Shown here piece after piece: positions 1 through 5,315 of a stretch of 5,445 nt of DNA. Origin of the DNA: Leptospira sp. 96542 (GTDB lineage: Bacteria > Spirochaetota > Leptospiria > Leptospirales > Leptospiraceae); contig JARJFC010000126.1 of assembly GCA_029310945.1 (NCBI GenBank), positions 1 to 5,445 on the forward strand, given 5' to 3'. Made by a program: the position numbers and the translations under genes. The first letter of the stretch is position 1. Each line of letters opens with the position of its first letter. The notes under the pieces were generated by a model. It saw only the letters and a program-made list of their open reading frames with translations, had not been told where the DNA came from and ran no database searches.

Positions 1-136
1 TCCCGACCCTGAGCCTTTAGGCGTTAGGGACTGGCCACGAGACTTGCGTAAGCAAGGTGAGTGCCAGAAGGGAAATGTGCCTTTAGGCCAAGCGAGGGCA
101 TCAGTCCCGAAGCGCAGCGGTAAGCCGCTGTTATAC
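1..136 (-). repeat. attC-like cassette site 1 (left end cut by window)
   Basis: This site lacks about 30 bp at its left end, including the left outer box. The right outer box GTTATAC is at 130-136 and the right half of the second stem, CGGTAAGCC, is at 118-126. Internal hairpins are visible at 13-22 (GCCTTTAGGC) and at about 47-60 (CTTGC, GTAA loop, GCAAG). Positions 1-103 match positions 5343-5445 of site 6 with about three differences by eye, so these two copies are recent relatives. It lies on the 3' side of the YcxB-like gene, but 134 bp from its stop codon, which is much farther than in the other cassettes. Confidence 0.7.
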
Positions 137-270
137 GCTTTGGCGATATGAATAGTGAAAAAATATGCTTATAAAAAAATGGAAATGTAAATTATTATTA
201 TAAGATTTCTTTCTTTTAAAAAAGAAAGTTATAATATTTAATTCTCTTTTAATAAAATTGTAACAAATTA
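137..270. other. AT-rich spacer between cassette-1 gene and site 1
   Basis: This 134-bp stretch lies between the stop codon of the YcxB-like gene and site 1. It is strongly AT-rich. I find no open frame longer than eight codons with an ATG start on either strand. The only structure seen is an AT-only-type inverted repeat at 209-228. The other coding cassettes have only 8-13 bp at the equivalent place, so this may be the decayed remains of another gene, or a long 3' untranslated region. Confidence 0.5.
209..228 (-). terminator. Weak AT-rich hairpin, possible terminator
   Basis: CTTTCTTTT at 209-217 pairs with AAAAGAAAG at 220-228. The practical stem is about seven base pairs with an A/T loop. 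It lies 42 bp beyond the stop codon of the YcxB-like gene. The stem is rich in A-T pairs and the leftward transcript is not followed by a clean run of U, so a true intrinsic terminator is doubtful. It could equally be a chance palindrome in AT-rich DNA. Confidence 0.25.
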
Positions 271-786
271 TCATTTTTTGATAAACATTTTAATATTATC
301 TCTAAATATTGATATTTCTTCTGAATTTTTAAAAGATTTCTTATTTATTATGATTGAAGAGATTTGAGAGGTTCTCAGTAAAATATAATTCTTTGTTTCG
401 ATTAAATCTAAAAATGCATCCCAGCTGTATGAAATACTGGAATTCTCATTTTCTATTTTTATTCCATTTATATCTGCTTCTAGGAAGAATATACCTAAGT
501 TATTATTCCTAGAATTTCCTTTTCTGTATTTATACTTCATTTGTAAATACTTGGACAAAAAGGATAAAAGATTTAAAGATATCCACAATAAAAACAGTGG
601 TGAGGTAATACTTAATGAATTAAGAAAAGAATTATTTTCAAAAACAATGATTTTAATATTTATTGATATGAACAAAATTGTCGGTAAACTGAGTAATATA
701 TACCATTGCCTTCTTTGTAGATAAAAATTATAAAATATATAATCATTTGATTCAATTTTGAATGTGTGATTAATTTTTGGGTTCAC
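271..786 (-). CDS. YcxB-like membrane protein, 171 aa
   Basis: This encodes a small predicted inner-membrane protein. Two hydrophobic helices are visible at about residues 28-49 and 58-78, separated by a short polar loop. A soluble C-terminal domain runs from about residue 100 to 168. That domain resembles the YcxB-like C-terminal domain (Pfam YcxB). It has an FxEAD-x-NGI strand start near 101-109 and an S-Y-S-W motif at 119-122. These are followed by a D-L-I-E-T turn at 127-131, a Y-I-L-L strand, and an S-I-I-I-x-K-x-S-F segment at 144-152. The order small membrane anchor, then this beta-rich domain, matches the family, whose biochemical role is not known to me. The start is GTG at 784-786. 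An in-frame stop a few codons upstream leaves no earlier start, and AGGAG lies 12 nt before it. It is alone on its cassette. The fold assignment is by recalled pattern, not by search. Confidence 0.72.
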   Translation of the reverse strand: MNPKINHTFKIESNDYIFYNFYLQRRQWYILLSLPTILFISINIKIIVFENNSFLNSLSITSPLFLLWISLNLLSFLSKYLQMKYKYRKGNSRNNNLGIFFLEADINGIKIENENSSISYSWDAFLDLIETKNYILLRTSQISSIIINKKSFKNSEEISIFRDNIKMFIKK

Positions 787-798
787 AGTTTTATTTTT

Positions 799-803
799 CT
801 CCT
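799..803 (-). promoter_or_regulatory. Ribosome binding site of the YcxB-like gene
   Basis: AGGAG on the minus strand lies 12 nt upstream of the GTG start. The spacing is long, but no ATG lies closer in frame and the frame is closed by TAG just upstream. This fixes the GTG as the most likely start. Confidence 0.55.
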
Positions 804-851
804 AAGATTAAATGAAATGTTGATCTTATATTTAGAAATTTTCGCCATTGC

Positions 852-1014
852 GTATAACGAACCAGCTTTATCGACGTTCCTCGTAGCTGAGCCTGCAGGG
901 CAGGCGTTAGCGTCGGCGCGAATTCTTGCGTCTGCAAGAATCGTGACGGAGAGGAATGTGGCAAAGCCGGAGCGAGGGCTTGTCCCGAAGCGAACCGATA
1001 AAGCACTGTTATGC
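852..1014 (-). repeat. attC-like cassette site 2, complete
   Basis: The outer boxes are GTATAAC (852-858) and GTTATGC (1008-1014). The second stem is GCTTTATCG (865-873) with CGATAAAGC (996-1004), both halves changed relative to the GCCTTACCG/CGGTAAGGC of other copies. The third stem is ACGTTCCTC (874-882) with GAGGAATGT (951-959). Inside it are two hairpins: GCCTG with CAGGC (891-905), and ATTCTTGC with GCAAGAAT (922-941) around a 4-nt loop. The unpaired spacer between first and second stems is 6 nt on the left (GAACCA) and 3 nt on the right, the same asymmetry as in all other copies. It directly follows the lipoprotein gene (8 bp after its stop) and precedes the YcxB-like gene. Confidence 0.75.
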
Positions 1015-1022
1015 GTAGTTTT

Positions 1023-1712
1023 TCAGTTTTTAGGGTAAGGGCTTATTCCGATTTTTAAATCTGCACCTTCGTCTTGAAAAGGCTGAAATATACCATTTTT
1101 AATATTAAAATCAAAGAAGATTTGAGAGCTTCTAGGAGTAATTATTTCAAATTTGTTAGATCCTTCGGATAATTTTAAATTTTTGAAATTGAGAATTGAC
1201 CTTGAGCATGCGATAAATTCAAAACTAGTTTTAATGATATTTTTCTGATTAGGTGGCTTATCATATACAAGTAAAGGTTGTTCGATAGCATACGAAGTTC
1301 CCTTCTTTTTAGCAGAATACAGATAGAAGACTTCTAAATTCGTTGAGAAAGAAGTATTGTTTAGTTTGAAATTGTATTGATCGAAATCGAGAATACTAGA
1401 ATTAAATTTATCTTTATCGAAACAGAATTCCGCAATGAGAATAACATCATTATTTTTGATATTTTTTTCAAATTTTTCTTTAATATTCTTTTCTACAATA
1501 TTATTTGGATCGTTTAGGATTTCATAAATATTTTGATGATTTATAAAGAATGCATTCGCTTGATAAAAAGTAGAGCCGTAAAATGCAGCTTCATTAAATT
1601 TTACGTCAGTAAGTTTATTTAATCTATGGTTTGAGTTAATTCCTGGCGAAATGATAGTTAGTGCACTGCATGAAGCAAAAAAGCAGATTGTTAAATATAT
1701 TGGCAATTTCAT
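1023..1712 (-). CDS. Predicted lipoprotein of unknown function, 229 aa
   Basis: I do not recognise a family beyond the export signal. The N-terminus has one Lys at position 2, a short hydrophobic stretch (residues 3-13) and F-F-A-S-C with Cys15. This is a plausible signal peptidase II lipobox of the relaxed type accepted in spirochaetes, with Phe rather than Leu at -3. The signal peptide would be only 14 residues, which is short, and Cys10 is a weaker alternative. The mature part is Asn/Lys/Phe/Ile-rich with alternating hydrophobic residues suggesting beta strands. It has no transmembrane helix and ends in a polar tail. The protein is therefore likely anchored in the inner or outer membrane facing the periplasm or surface. 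The ATG at 1710-1712 gives the signal peptide directly at the start, which supports it; only a weak AGAGA-type ribosome site precedes it. The stop lies 8 bp from site 2, a typical cassette fit. It is the only gene on its cassette. Confidence 0.75.
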   Translation of the reverse strand: MKLPIYLTICFFASCSALTIISPGINSNHRLNKLTDVKFNEAAFYGSTFYQANAFFINHQNIYEILNDPNNIVEKNIKEKFEKNIKNNDVILIAEFCFDKDKFNSSILDFDQYNFKLNNTSFSTNLEVFYLYSAKKKGTSYAIEQPLLVYDKPPNQKNIIKTSFEFIACSRSILNFKNLKLSEGSNKFEIITPRSSQIFFDFNIKNGIFQPFQDEGADLKIGISPYPKN

Positions 1713-1746
1713 TTTTTGTCTCTGTATTTAAAGTTTGAAAAATTAC

Positions 1747-1918
1747 GCATAACGAACTAGCCTTACCGACGTTGTCCGACCCTGAGTCTCGTAGAGACGT
1801 TAGGGACTGGCACGTAGCTTGCGTATGTAAGCGAGTGACAGAAGGACAATGTGGCTTCAGCCCGAGCAAGGGTGAGCGGAAGCGAATCCCGCAGCGTAGC
1901 GGTAAGGCGTAGTTATAC
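1747..1918 (-). repeat. attC-like cassette site 3, complete
   Basis: The outer boxes are GCATAAC (1747-1753) and GTTATAC (1912-1918). The second stem is GCCTTACCG (1760-1768) with CGGTAAGGC (1900-1908), a perfect match. The third stem is ACGTTGTCC (1769-1777) with GGACAATGT (1844-1852). Its hairpins are GTCTC/GAGAC (1786-1798) and GCTTGC/GTAAGC near 1817-1832. At 172 bp it is the longest copy; the extra length lies in the right half, between about 1853 and 1899. It follows the RelA/SpoT gene, whose stop is 13 bp away, and precedes the lipoprotein gene. Confidence 0.75.
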
Positions 1919-1931
1919 GCCGTTTTACTTG

Positions 1932-2903
1932 TTAATGATCTAAAGCTTTACCTAAATCATGATAAAAAGGCTCAAGTTCTGGAATAGTTAATGGCCAATA
2001 TTTTTTAACTTTATGTGGAATACTTTGTACTAAAAAATATAATCCTAGAATGATGGGTTGAGAGAATAGTAGGCTGCTGGGTGACCTATCTTTTATTTTT
2101 TCTTCAACAAAATTATTCTCTTTTAGAAATTGATTTAATTGGTCGGAACTGATTGCCTGCAAGTCATTGAAGAATGAGGATAATATGAGAGAACTTAGTT
2201 TTTCATTAAAATTTGGAGAAACAATATTTTCATATCTTCTTCGGAAAATAGTTAGTATTTTTTGCTCTTCATCTTTCATTTTTTCTATCTCATCGAATAC
2301 TTGAGTAAAGTTTTCATCAGCTGTTTCCATTAGAGCCATTGATCTGGCAATTCTCCTGATCATTTTGGGATCAGTTTTGGTGCTAGGTTTATAGATTGTA
2401 TCGTGAGTTACCTCGCTATAAGCATGTTGTAGTAAAGTTCTAATTTGGATTTCACATGATGTATTTTGTTCTATTGTTATTCCATTGTATACGCGCGGTA
2501 GGACATTTTTTACTACATAGTGTACAGATTGATAACCGAAAATAGTTGGATTTTGTTCTTTTTCGATTTCGTAGTCTCTATCTTTGCTAAATGTCCATTT
2601 TGAGGAATTAGTCTGAATTATATTTTCGATTTTTTTAATGTCATTTACTAGTAAAACTACGAAGCGAGTCCCAACTTTATCTGTAATCTCATTTATAGGA
2701 TCGGTATAATTCTTACCTCTATATAAAGCTTTTTCTATGAAGCTATTTATATCTTTGACTCGAGGTTTAGATTCAATTTTGAGAATTTCTTTTTCATTTT
2801 GCTCAATGAGTGCCTCTAAAATAATATTTGTGACATAATCTCCCCAAGCTTGAAATTGGACAGCATTCTCACTAAATATTTTCTTTAGATCTATTTCGTT
2901 CAT
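1932..2903 (-). CDS. RelA/SpoT-domain nucleotide pyrophosphokinase (small alarmone synthetase type), 323 aa
   Basis: This is a probable ATP-dependent pyrophosphate transferase of the RelA/SpoT synthetase fold. The family makes (p)ppGpp or related nucleotides, and toxic members pyrophosphorylate tRNA 3' ends or make ppApp. Synthetase motifs are intact. R48-x-K50-x3-S54-x3-K58 is the ATP-binding basic motif. D75-K-V-G-x-R80 contains the metal-binding Asp. G123-Y124-Q125-S126-x-H128 is the acceptor-base loop with the stacking Tyr. E151-I-Q-I-R-T156 contains the catalytic Glu, and H160-A ... H167-D-x-I-Y-K172 follows. There is no HD hydrolase domain before it and no TGS or ACT domain after it. 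The C-terminal part (about 175-323) is mostly helical and I cannot assign it. The ATG overlaps the TGA of the upstream NA37 gene by 4 nt (ATGA) and no strong Shine-Dalgarno is seen, so translational coupling is likely. A toxin or defence effector is the favoured role; a housekeeping stress synthetase is less likely in a cassette. Confidence 0.88.
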   Translation of the reverse strand: MNEIDLKKIFSENAVQFQAWGDYVTNIILEALIEQNEKEILKIESKPRVKDINSFIEKALYRGKNYTDPINEITDKVGTRFVVLLVNDIKKIENIIQTNSSKWTFSKDRDYEIEKEQNPTIFGYQSVHYVVKNVLPRVYNGITIEQNTSCEIQIRTLLQHAYSEVTHDTIYKPSTKTDPKMIRRIARSMALMETADENFTQVFDEIEKMKDEEQKILTIFRRRYENIVSPNFNEKLSSLILSSFFNDLQAISSDQLNQFLKENNFVEEKIKDRSPSSLLFSQPIILGLYFLVQSIPHKVKKYWPLTIPELEPFYHDLGKALDH

Positions 2904-3964
2904 TTAATTGCTTCTATTTTTCCCTGAATTTTTAGCGTAGTTTCATTCTCGTCGGACTTTTCAATTTGAATCAAAGAATCAAATTTATCTGCTGGTGCAG
3001 ATATTGATACTTTGGTATTAAACCTCATTGATCTTCTTTTTAACTTTGAACTAATATAAGAAAGGTCTTTATTGAAGGATCTAGATGGTATCTTTTCGGA
3101 TATCAATTTTTGCGAATATGTATCTCTTAAATCTTCTTCAATGTATCTTTTCGAAAAATCGGATATTGAAACTACGCTGCTTTGATCAACTTTCATGTAT
3201 GTATATAATGAATTTAGCATATCAAGTCTTTCCTCGTCATCTTCATAATTCTCATTAATGAATGATTTTGTAGATTCATAGAAGTCTTGAGTTAGTTTTC
3301 TGTCACTCGGTGAAAATTGGCAACCCAGGAAAGTCTCGTAAAAATAACGAGCTCCTAGTCTTGTTTCTTTTGCAGTAAGCTTGTGATCGTAAACTAAAGA
3401 TACAAAATCTTTCTTTTGATAAGGACTCGTTTTATTTGTTTTTTTCTTTTCAATAAATAACCCTAGTTTATAAAATTTATTTGCTGGTGTTAACACTAAA
3501 TCTTTGAAATATTCAAGTACAATTGCATTGTCTTCTTCTTTCTTTGTAAATCCACCTTGTGGCTCAGCTTTTAGTAAGCCTATTAAGCCATTGTCTTCTT
3601 TTCCAACTGTTCCTTTGAATACTACTAAAATACAACCTGTATATTTTCGACTACTTTGAGCATCTGTTAATTTGTTAGCAAAGAATTCTGATCCTAAAAT
3701 AAATTCACGTGGTGTGCTACTAAAGAGTAATGATATACTTTTTTGAAAAGCACTAGATTCATCATCCTTATCAATATCCATTTCTGCACTATGCGTATTG
3801 TCTCCACATGCTTCTATGATTCTAGAAATAAACTGCTCCATACCTTCTTTGTCTAAAGATGTAAGCTTCTTACTTATATATGGAGGTTGTATGTCTCCTT
3901 TGTCGGTCCTTTGAAAAATTTGATGGATTATCAATTTTTCAATTTTTAGATTCTTAATTTGCAT
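2900..3964 (-). CDS. NA37/NdpA-family nucleoid-associated protein, 354 aa
   Basis: This resembles the 37-kDa nucleoid-associated protein family (Pfam NA37; E. coli YejK/NdpA), proteins recovered with bacterial chromosomes and thought to bind DNA. The length is close to the family norm of about 335 aa. Features that match include an N-terminal strand L-I-I-H-Q-I (11-16) and a central strand G-C-I-L-V-V-F-K-G (110-118). Further along are A-R-Y-F-Y-E-T-F-L-G-C (205-215), followed by a helical region with acidic E-D-D-E-E (241-245). A C-terminal segment has S-x-S-F-N-K-D (294-300), a basic K-L-K-R-R patch (307-311), R-F-x-x-K-V-S-I (314-321) and a final L-K-I-Q-G-K strand. The start ATG at 3962-3964 has AAGGA 6 nt upstream. 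It is the first gene of a two-gene cassette, with its stop inside the start of the RelA/SpoT gene. Its position suggests it controls, neutralises or directs the downstream enzyme. The family call rests on recalled similarity, strongest at both ends. Confidence 0.78.
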   Translation of the reverse strand: MQIKNLKIEKLIIHQIFQRTDKGDIQPPYISKKLTSLDKEGMEQFISRIIEACGDNTHSAEMDIDKDDESSAFQKSISLLFSSTPREFILGSEFFANKLTDAQSSRKYTGCILVVFKGTVGKEDNGLIGLLKAEPQGGFTKKEEDNAIVLEYFKDLVLTPANKFYKLGLFIEKKKTNKTSPYQKKDFVSLVYDHKLTAKETRLGARYFYETFLGCQFSPSDRKLTQDFYESTKSFINENYEDDEERLDMLNSLYTYMKVDQSSVVSISDFSKRYIEEDLRDTYSQKLISEKIPSRSFNKDLSYISSKLKRRSMRFNTKVSISAPADKFDSLIQIEKSDENETTLKIQGKIEAIK

Positions 3965-3970
3965 TTTTTT

Positions 3971-3975
3971 TCCTT
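3971..3975 (-). promoter_or_regulatory. Ribosome binding site of the NA37 gene
   Basis: AAGGA lies 6 nt upstream of the ATG, followed by an all-A spacer. It is the only good Shine-Dalgarno for the two-gene cassette, so translation of both proteins probably depends on it. The whole leader from the cassette-site box to the ATG is only 31 bp, leaving no room for a full promoter between site 4 and the gene. Confidence 0.65.
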
Positions 3976-3995
3976 AATTAGATTTGTAAAATGGC

Positions 3996-4160
3996 GTATA
4001 ACGAACAAGGCTTACCGACGTTTCCCGACCCTGAGCCTCTTTAGAGGCGTTAGGGACTGGAACGAGACTTGCGTAAGCAAGGTGAGTGCCAGAAGGGAAA
4101 TGTGCCGCAGGCCAAGCGAGGGCATCAGTCCCGCAGCGCAGCGGTAAGCCGTTGTTATGC
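3996..4160 (-). repeat. attC-like cassette site 4, complete
   Basis: The outer boxes are GTATAAC (3996-4002) and GTTATGC (4154-4160). The second stem is GGCTTACCG (4009-4017) with CGGTAAGCC (4142-4150). The third stem is ACGTTTCCC (4018-4026) with GGGAAATGT (4095-4103). Its hairpins are GCCTCT/AGAGGC (4035-4048), and CTTGC/GCAAG (4068-4081) closing a GTAA tetraloop. A smaller GCC-GCA-GGC hairpin lies just right of the third stem. Together with sites 1 and 6 it forms one sequence subfamily. Its apex hairpin is longer than theirs by two bases on each side, a symmetric change. It lies 31 bp from the NA37 start codon. Confidence 0.75.
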
Positions 4161-4356
4161 GGAGTTGGTAATTTAAACGATAAAACAATTATACGAAGTG
4201 TAGAAAATTGGAGCGCCCCACTCACTAGCTTGCTCGTAAATACAGAGCAGAGCATTCAAAACGAGAAGCGCTTTCCAACTCTTCCTCTCTTCTCTTTGTC
4301 TTCACTGCTGCGCAGCTCTTAGGCGCGACTTTTTCTGCCTGATTTTTGCCAATTAC
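4161..4356. other. Short cassette with no convincing gene
   Basis: This 196-bp interval between sites 4 and 5 has the size of a non-coding or remnant cassette. On the minus strand the ATG inside the site-5 box opens a frame of only 13 codons. A longer open frame crosses the interval but has no good start except inside site 5, and I see no ribosome site for it. Visible structure includes the palindrome GCTGCGCAGC (4307-4316), a pyrimidine-rich tract (about 4271-4303), and a short GAGC/GCTC inverted repeat near 4211-4235. Base composition is less AT-rich than the neighbouring genes. It could carry a promoter, a small RNA, or the end of a deleted gene. Confidence 0.5.
4188..4193 (-). promoter_or_regulatory. 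Possible -10 element reading towards the NA37-RelA/SpoT operon
   Basis: A perfect TATAAT lies on the minus strand within the gene-less cassette. I see no good -35 hexamer 16-18 bp upstream. If used, transcription would start near 4181 and pass through all of site 4 before reaching the NA37 start, giving a structured leader of about 217 nt. The evidence is one hexamer in AT-rich DNA and is weak. Confidence 0.22.
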
Positions 4357-4519
4357 GCATAACGAACTAGCCTTAACGACGTAGGCTGACCCTGAGTCCC
4401 AACGGGACGTTAGGGACTGGAACGACACTTGCGACTGCAAGGGGAGTGCCAGAAGCCTATGTGTCGCAGACCGAGCGAGGCCGCAAGTGCCGAAGCGAAG
4501 CGTTAAGGCGCTGTTATGC
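4357..4519 (-). repeat. attC-like cassette site 5, complete
   Basis: The outer boxes are GCATAAC (4357-4363) and GTTATGC (4513-4519), perfectly complementary. The second stem is GCCTTAACG (4370-4378) with CGTTAAGGC (4501-4509). The third stem is ACGTAGGCT (4379-4387) with AGCCTATGT (4454-4462), very different in sequence from the other copies but still paired. Its hairpins are GTCCC/GGGAC (4396-4408), and CTTGC/GCAAG with a GACT loop. It starts 13 bp beyond the stop codon of the outer-membrane protein gene. Confidence 0.75.
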
Positions 4520-4532
4520 GAAGTATTTTTTG

Positions 4533-5279
4533 TTACAATGCAATTCCTGCATAGACGGAAATTACAGAAAATTCTGAATTGCCTGTTTTGTATGGATTTC
4601 CGAAGAGTAAATCTTGTCTGTATTTTAGTGGTAATCCATTAAAGTATACTGGATCAAAAGTGTAGTGATCTCTTACTTTACCTGAGTTTATGACTCCGTA
4701 TTCGATTTCAATTCCCAAAAGTATATTTTCAAAGAAATCCCCTCTGTATCCAATTCCAAATGTACCAAAATATCGGTGAGAGAAATTAGTAATTTTTGAA
4801 TAAGGCTGATATTCTATATTTGGTCCAATGTATAGAAATTTAGTTTGCTCCTTTGTGAATCCTTTTTCAATCCCGGCATTTAAACTACCATAGAAGTTTT
4901 TATAGAAAAAATATTGCGATCTAAGCATAAAATATTCTCCATATCTTGATGTCGAAAATTCGCCAAGTTGTTCATATCCACGATAAGAGCTTGGAACATA
5001 TTGAATTTTTCTTTCTGATTGTTCTCCTATGTTGTAAGTGAATCCAACATAAATGTTATTAGTAATACCATAAAGCAAATTGATATCTAAATCTTCTGTT
5101 CTTTTTCGAAAAGGATATTCAGTATATCTATTTAAAGTATATGGAGTAGAATATATATGTATCTTCTTTCTACTTAATTCTTTCTCTTTTGATTCAATAG
5201 ATTCTTGTGAAAATATTTGCAATGGTATAAAAAGTATTAATATAAATTGGATCAATGTAAAGGTTACAATTTTTTGCAT
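4533..5279 (-). CDS. Predicted outer-membrane beta-barrel protein, 248 aa
   Basis: A clear Sec signal peptide is present: Lys3, a hydrophobic core at about 5-22, and a likely cleavage after F-S (residue 24) before Q-E-S. The mature protein has no helix-forming membrane segment. It shows repeated short strands with alternating aromatic and hydrophobic residues: D-I-N-L-L-Y-G, I-Y-V-G-F-T-Y, Y-F-M-L-R-S-Q-Y-F-F, F-Y-G-S-L-N-A-G-I. Others are F-G-T-F-G-I-G-Y, I-L-L-G-I-E-I-E-Y-G and the C-terminal F-S-V-I-S-V-Y-A-G-I-A-L. Spacing fits an 8- to 10-strand barrel with Tyr-rich girdles. The last residue is Leu, not the Phe common in classic porins. The function is unknown; small barrels of this type are often adhesins, or stability or pore proteins. 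The ATG at 5277-5279 is preceded by GAGGAAAG 8 nt upstream. It is alone on its cassette, with its stop 13 bp from site 5. Confidence 0.78.
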   Translation of the reverse strand: MQKIVTFTLIQFILILFIPLQIFSQESIESKEKELSRKKIHIYSTPYTLNRYTEYPFRKRTEDLDINLLYGITNNIYVGFTYNIGEQSERKIQYVPSSYRGYEQLGEFSTSRYGEYFMLRSQYFFYKNFYGSLNAGIEKGFTKEQTKFLYIGPNIEYQPYSKITNFSHRYFGTFGIGYRGDFFENILLGIEIEYGVINSGKVRDHYTFDPVYFNGLPLKYRQDLLFGNPYKTGNSEFSVISVYAGIAL

Positions 5280-5287
5280 TTAAATAT

Positions 5288-5295
5288 CTTTCCTC
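5288..5295 (-). promoter_or_regulatory. Ribosome binding site of the beta-barrel gene
   Basis: GAGGAAAG on the minus strand lies 8 nt before the ATG, the strongest and best-spaced Shine-Dalgarno in the window. It confirms the start that yields the signal peptide. Confidence 0.65.
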
Positions 5296-5315
5296 TTCAA
5301 ATTTTAAAATATTTC

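Noticed and set aside
47..60. tRNA or rRNA genes among the GC-rich stretches
   Set aside because: The GC-rich blocks recur as the same repeat and lack the cloverleaf T-arm motif or rRNA signature sequences.
852..1014. Insertion sequence or MITE with terminal inverted repeats
   Set aside because: The outer boxes are inverted, but no flanking target duplications are visible and the copies sit precisely at gene ends with matching orientation, which fits recombination sites better than transposition.
766..1038. Open frames on both strands across site 2 (90 aa plus, 71 aa minus)
   Set aside because: They run through the structured repeat, and their sequence is the translation of hairpin arms. 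No ribosome site or family resemblance; open frames here reflect GC-rich repeat content.
1636..1869. Open frame of 77 aa on the minus strand over site 3 and the lipoprotein start
   Set aside because: It overlaps the signal peptide of the lipoprotein gene in another frame and starts inside the repeat; translation is repeat-derived.
3959..4440. Several 62-93 aa open frames across sites 4 and 5 and the gap between
   Set aside because: All start within or run through repeat sequence, overlap each other on both strands and lack ribosome sites; treated as shadows of the repeats.
5080..5283. Plus-strand 67-aa open frame antisense to the beta-barrel gene
   Set aside because: It is antisense to the signal peptide and first strands of a well-supported gene and has no coding features of its own.
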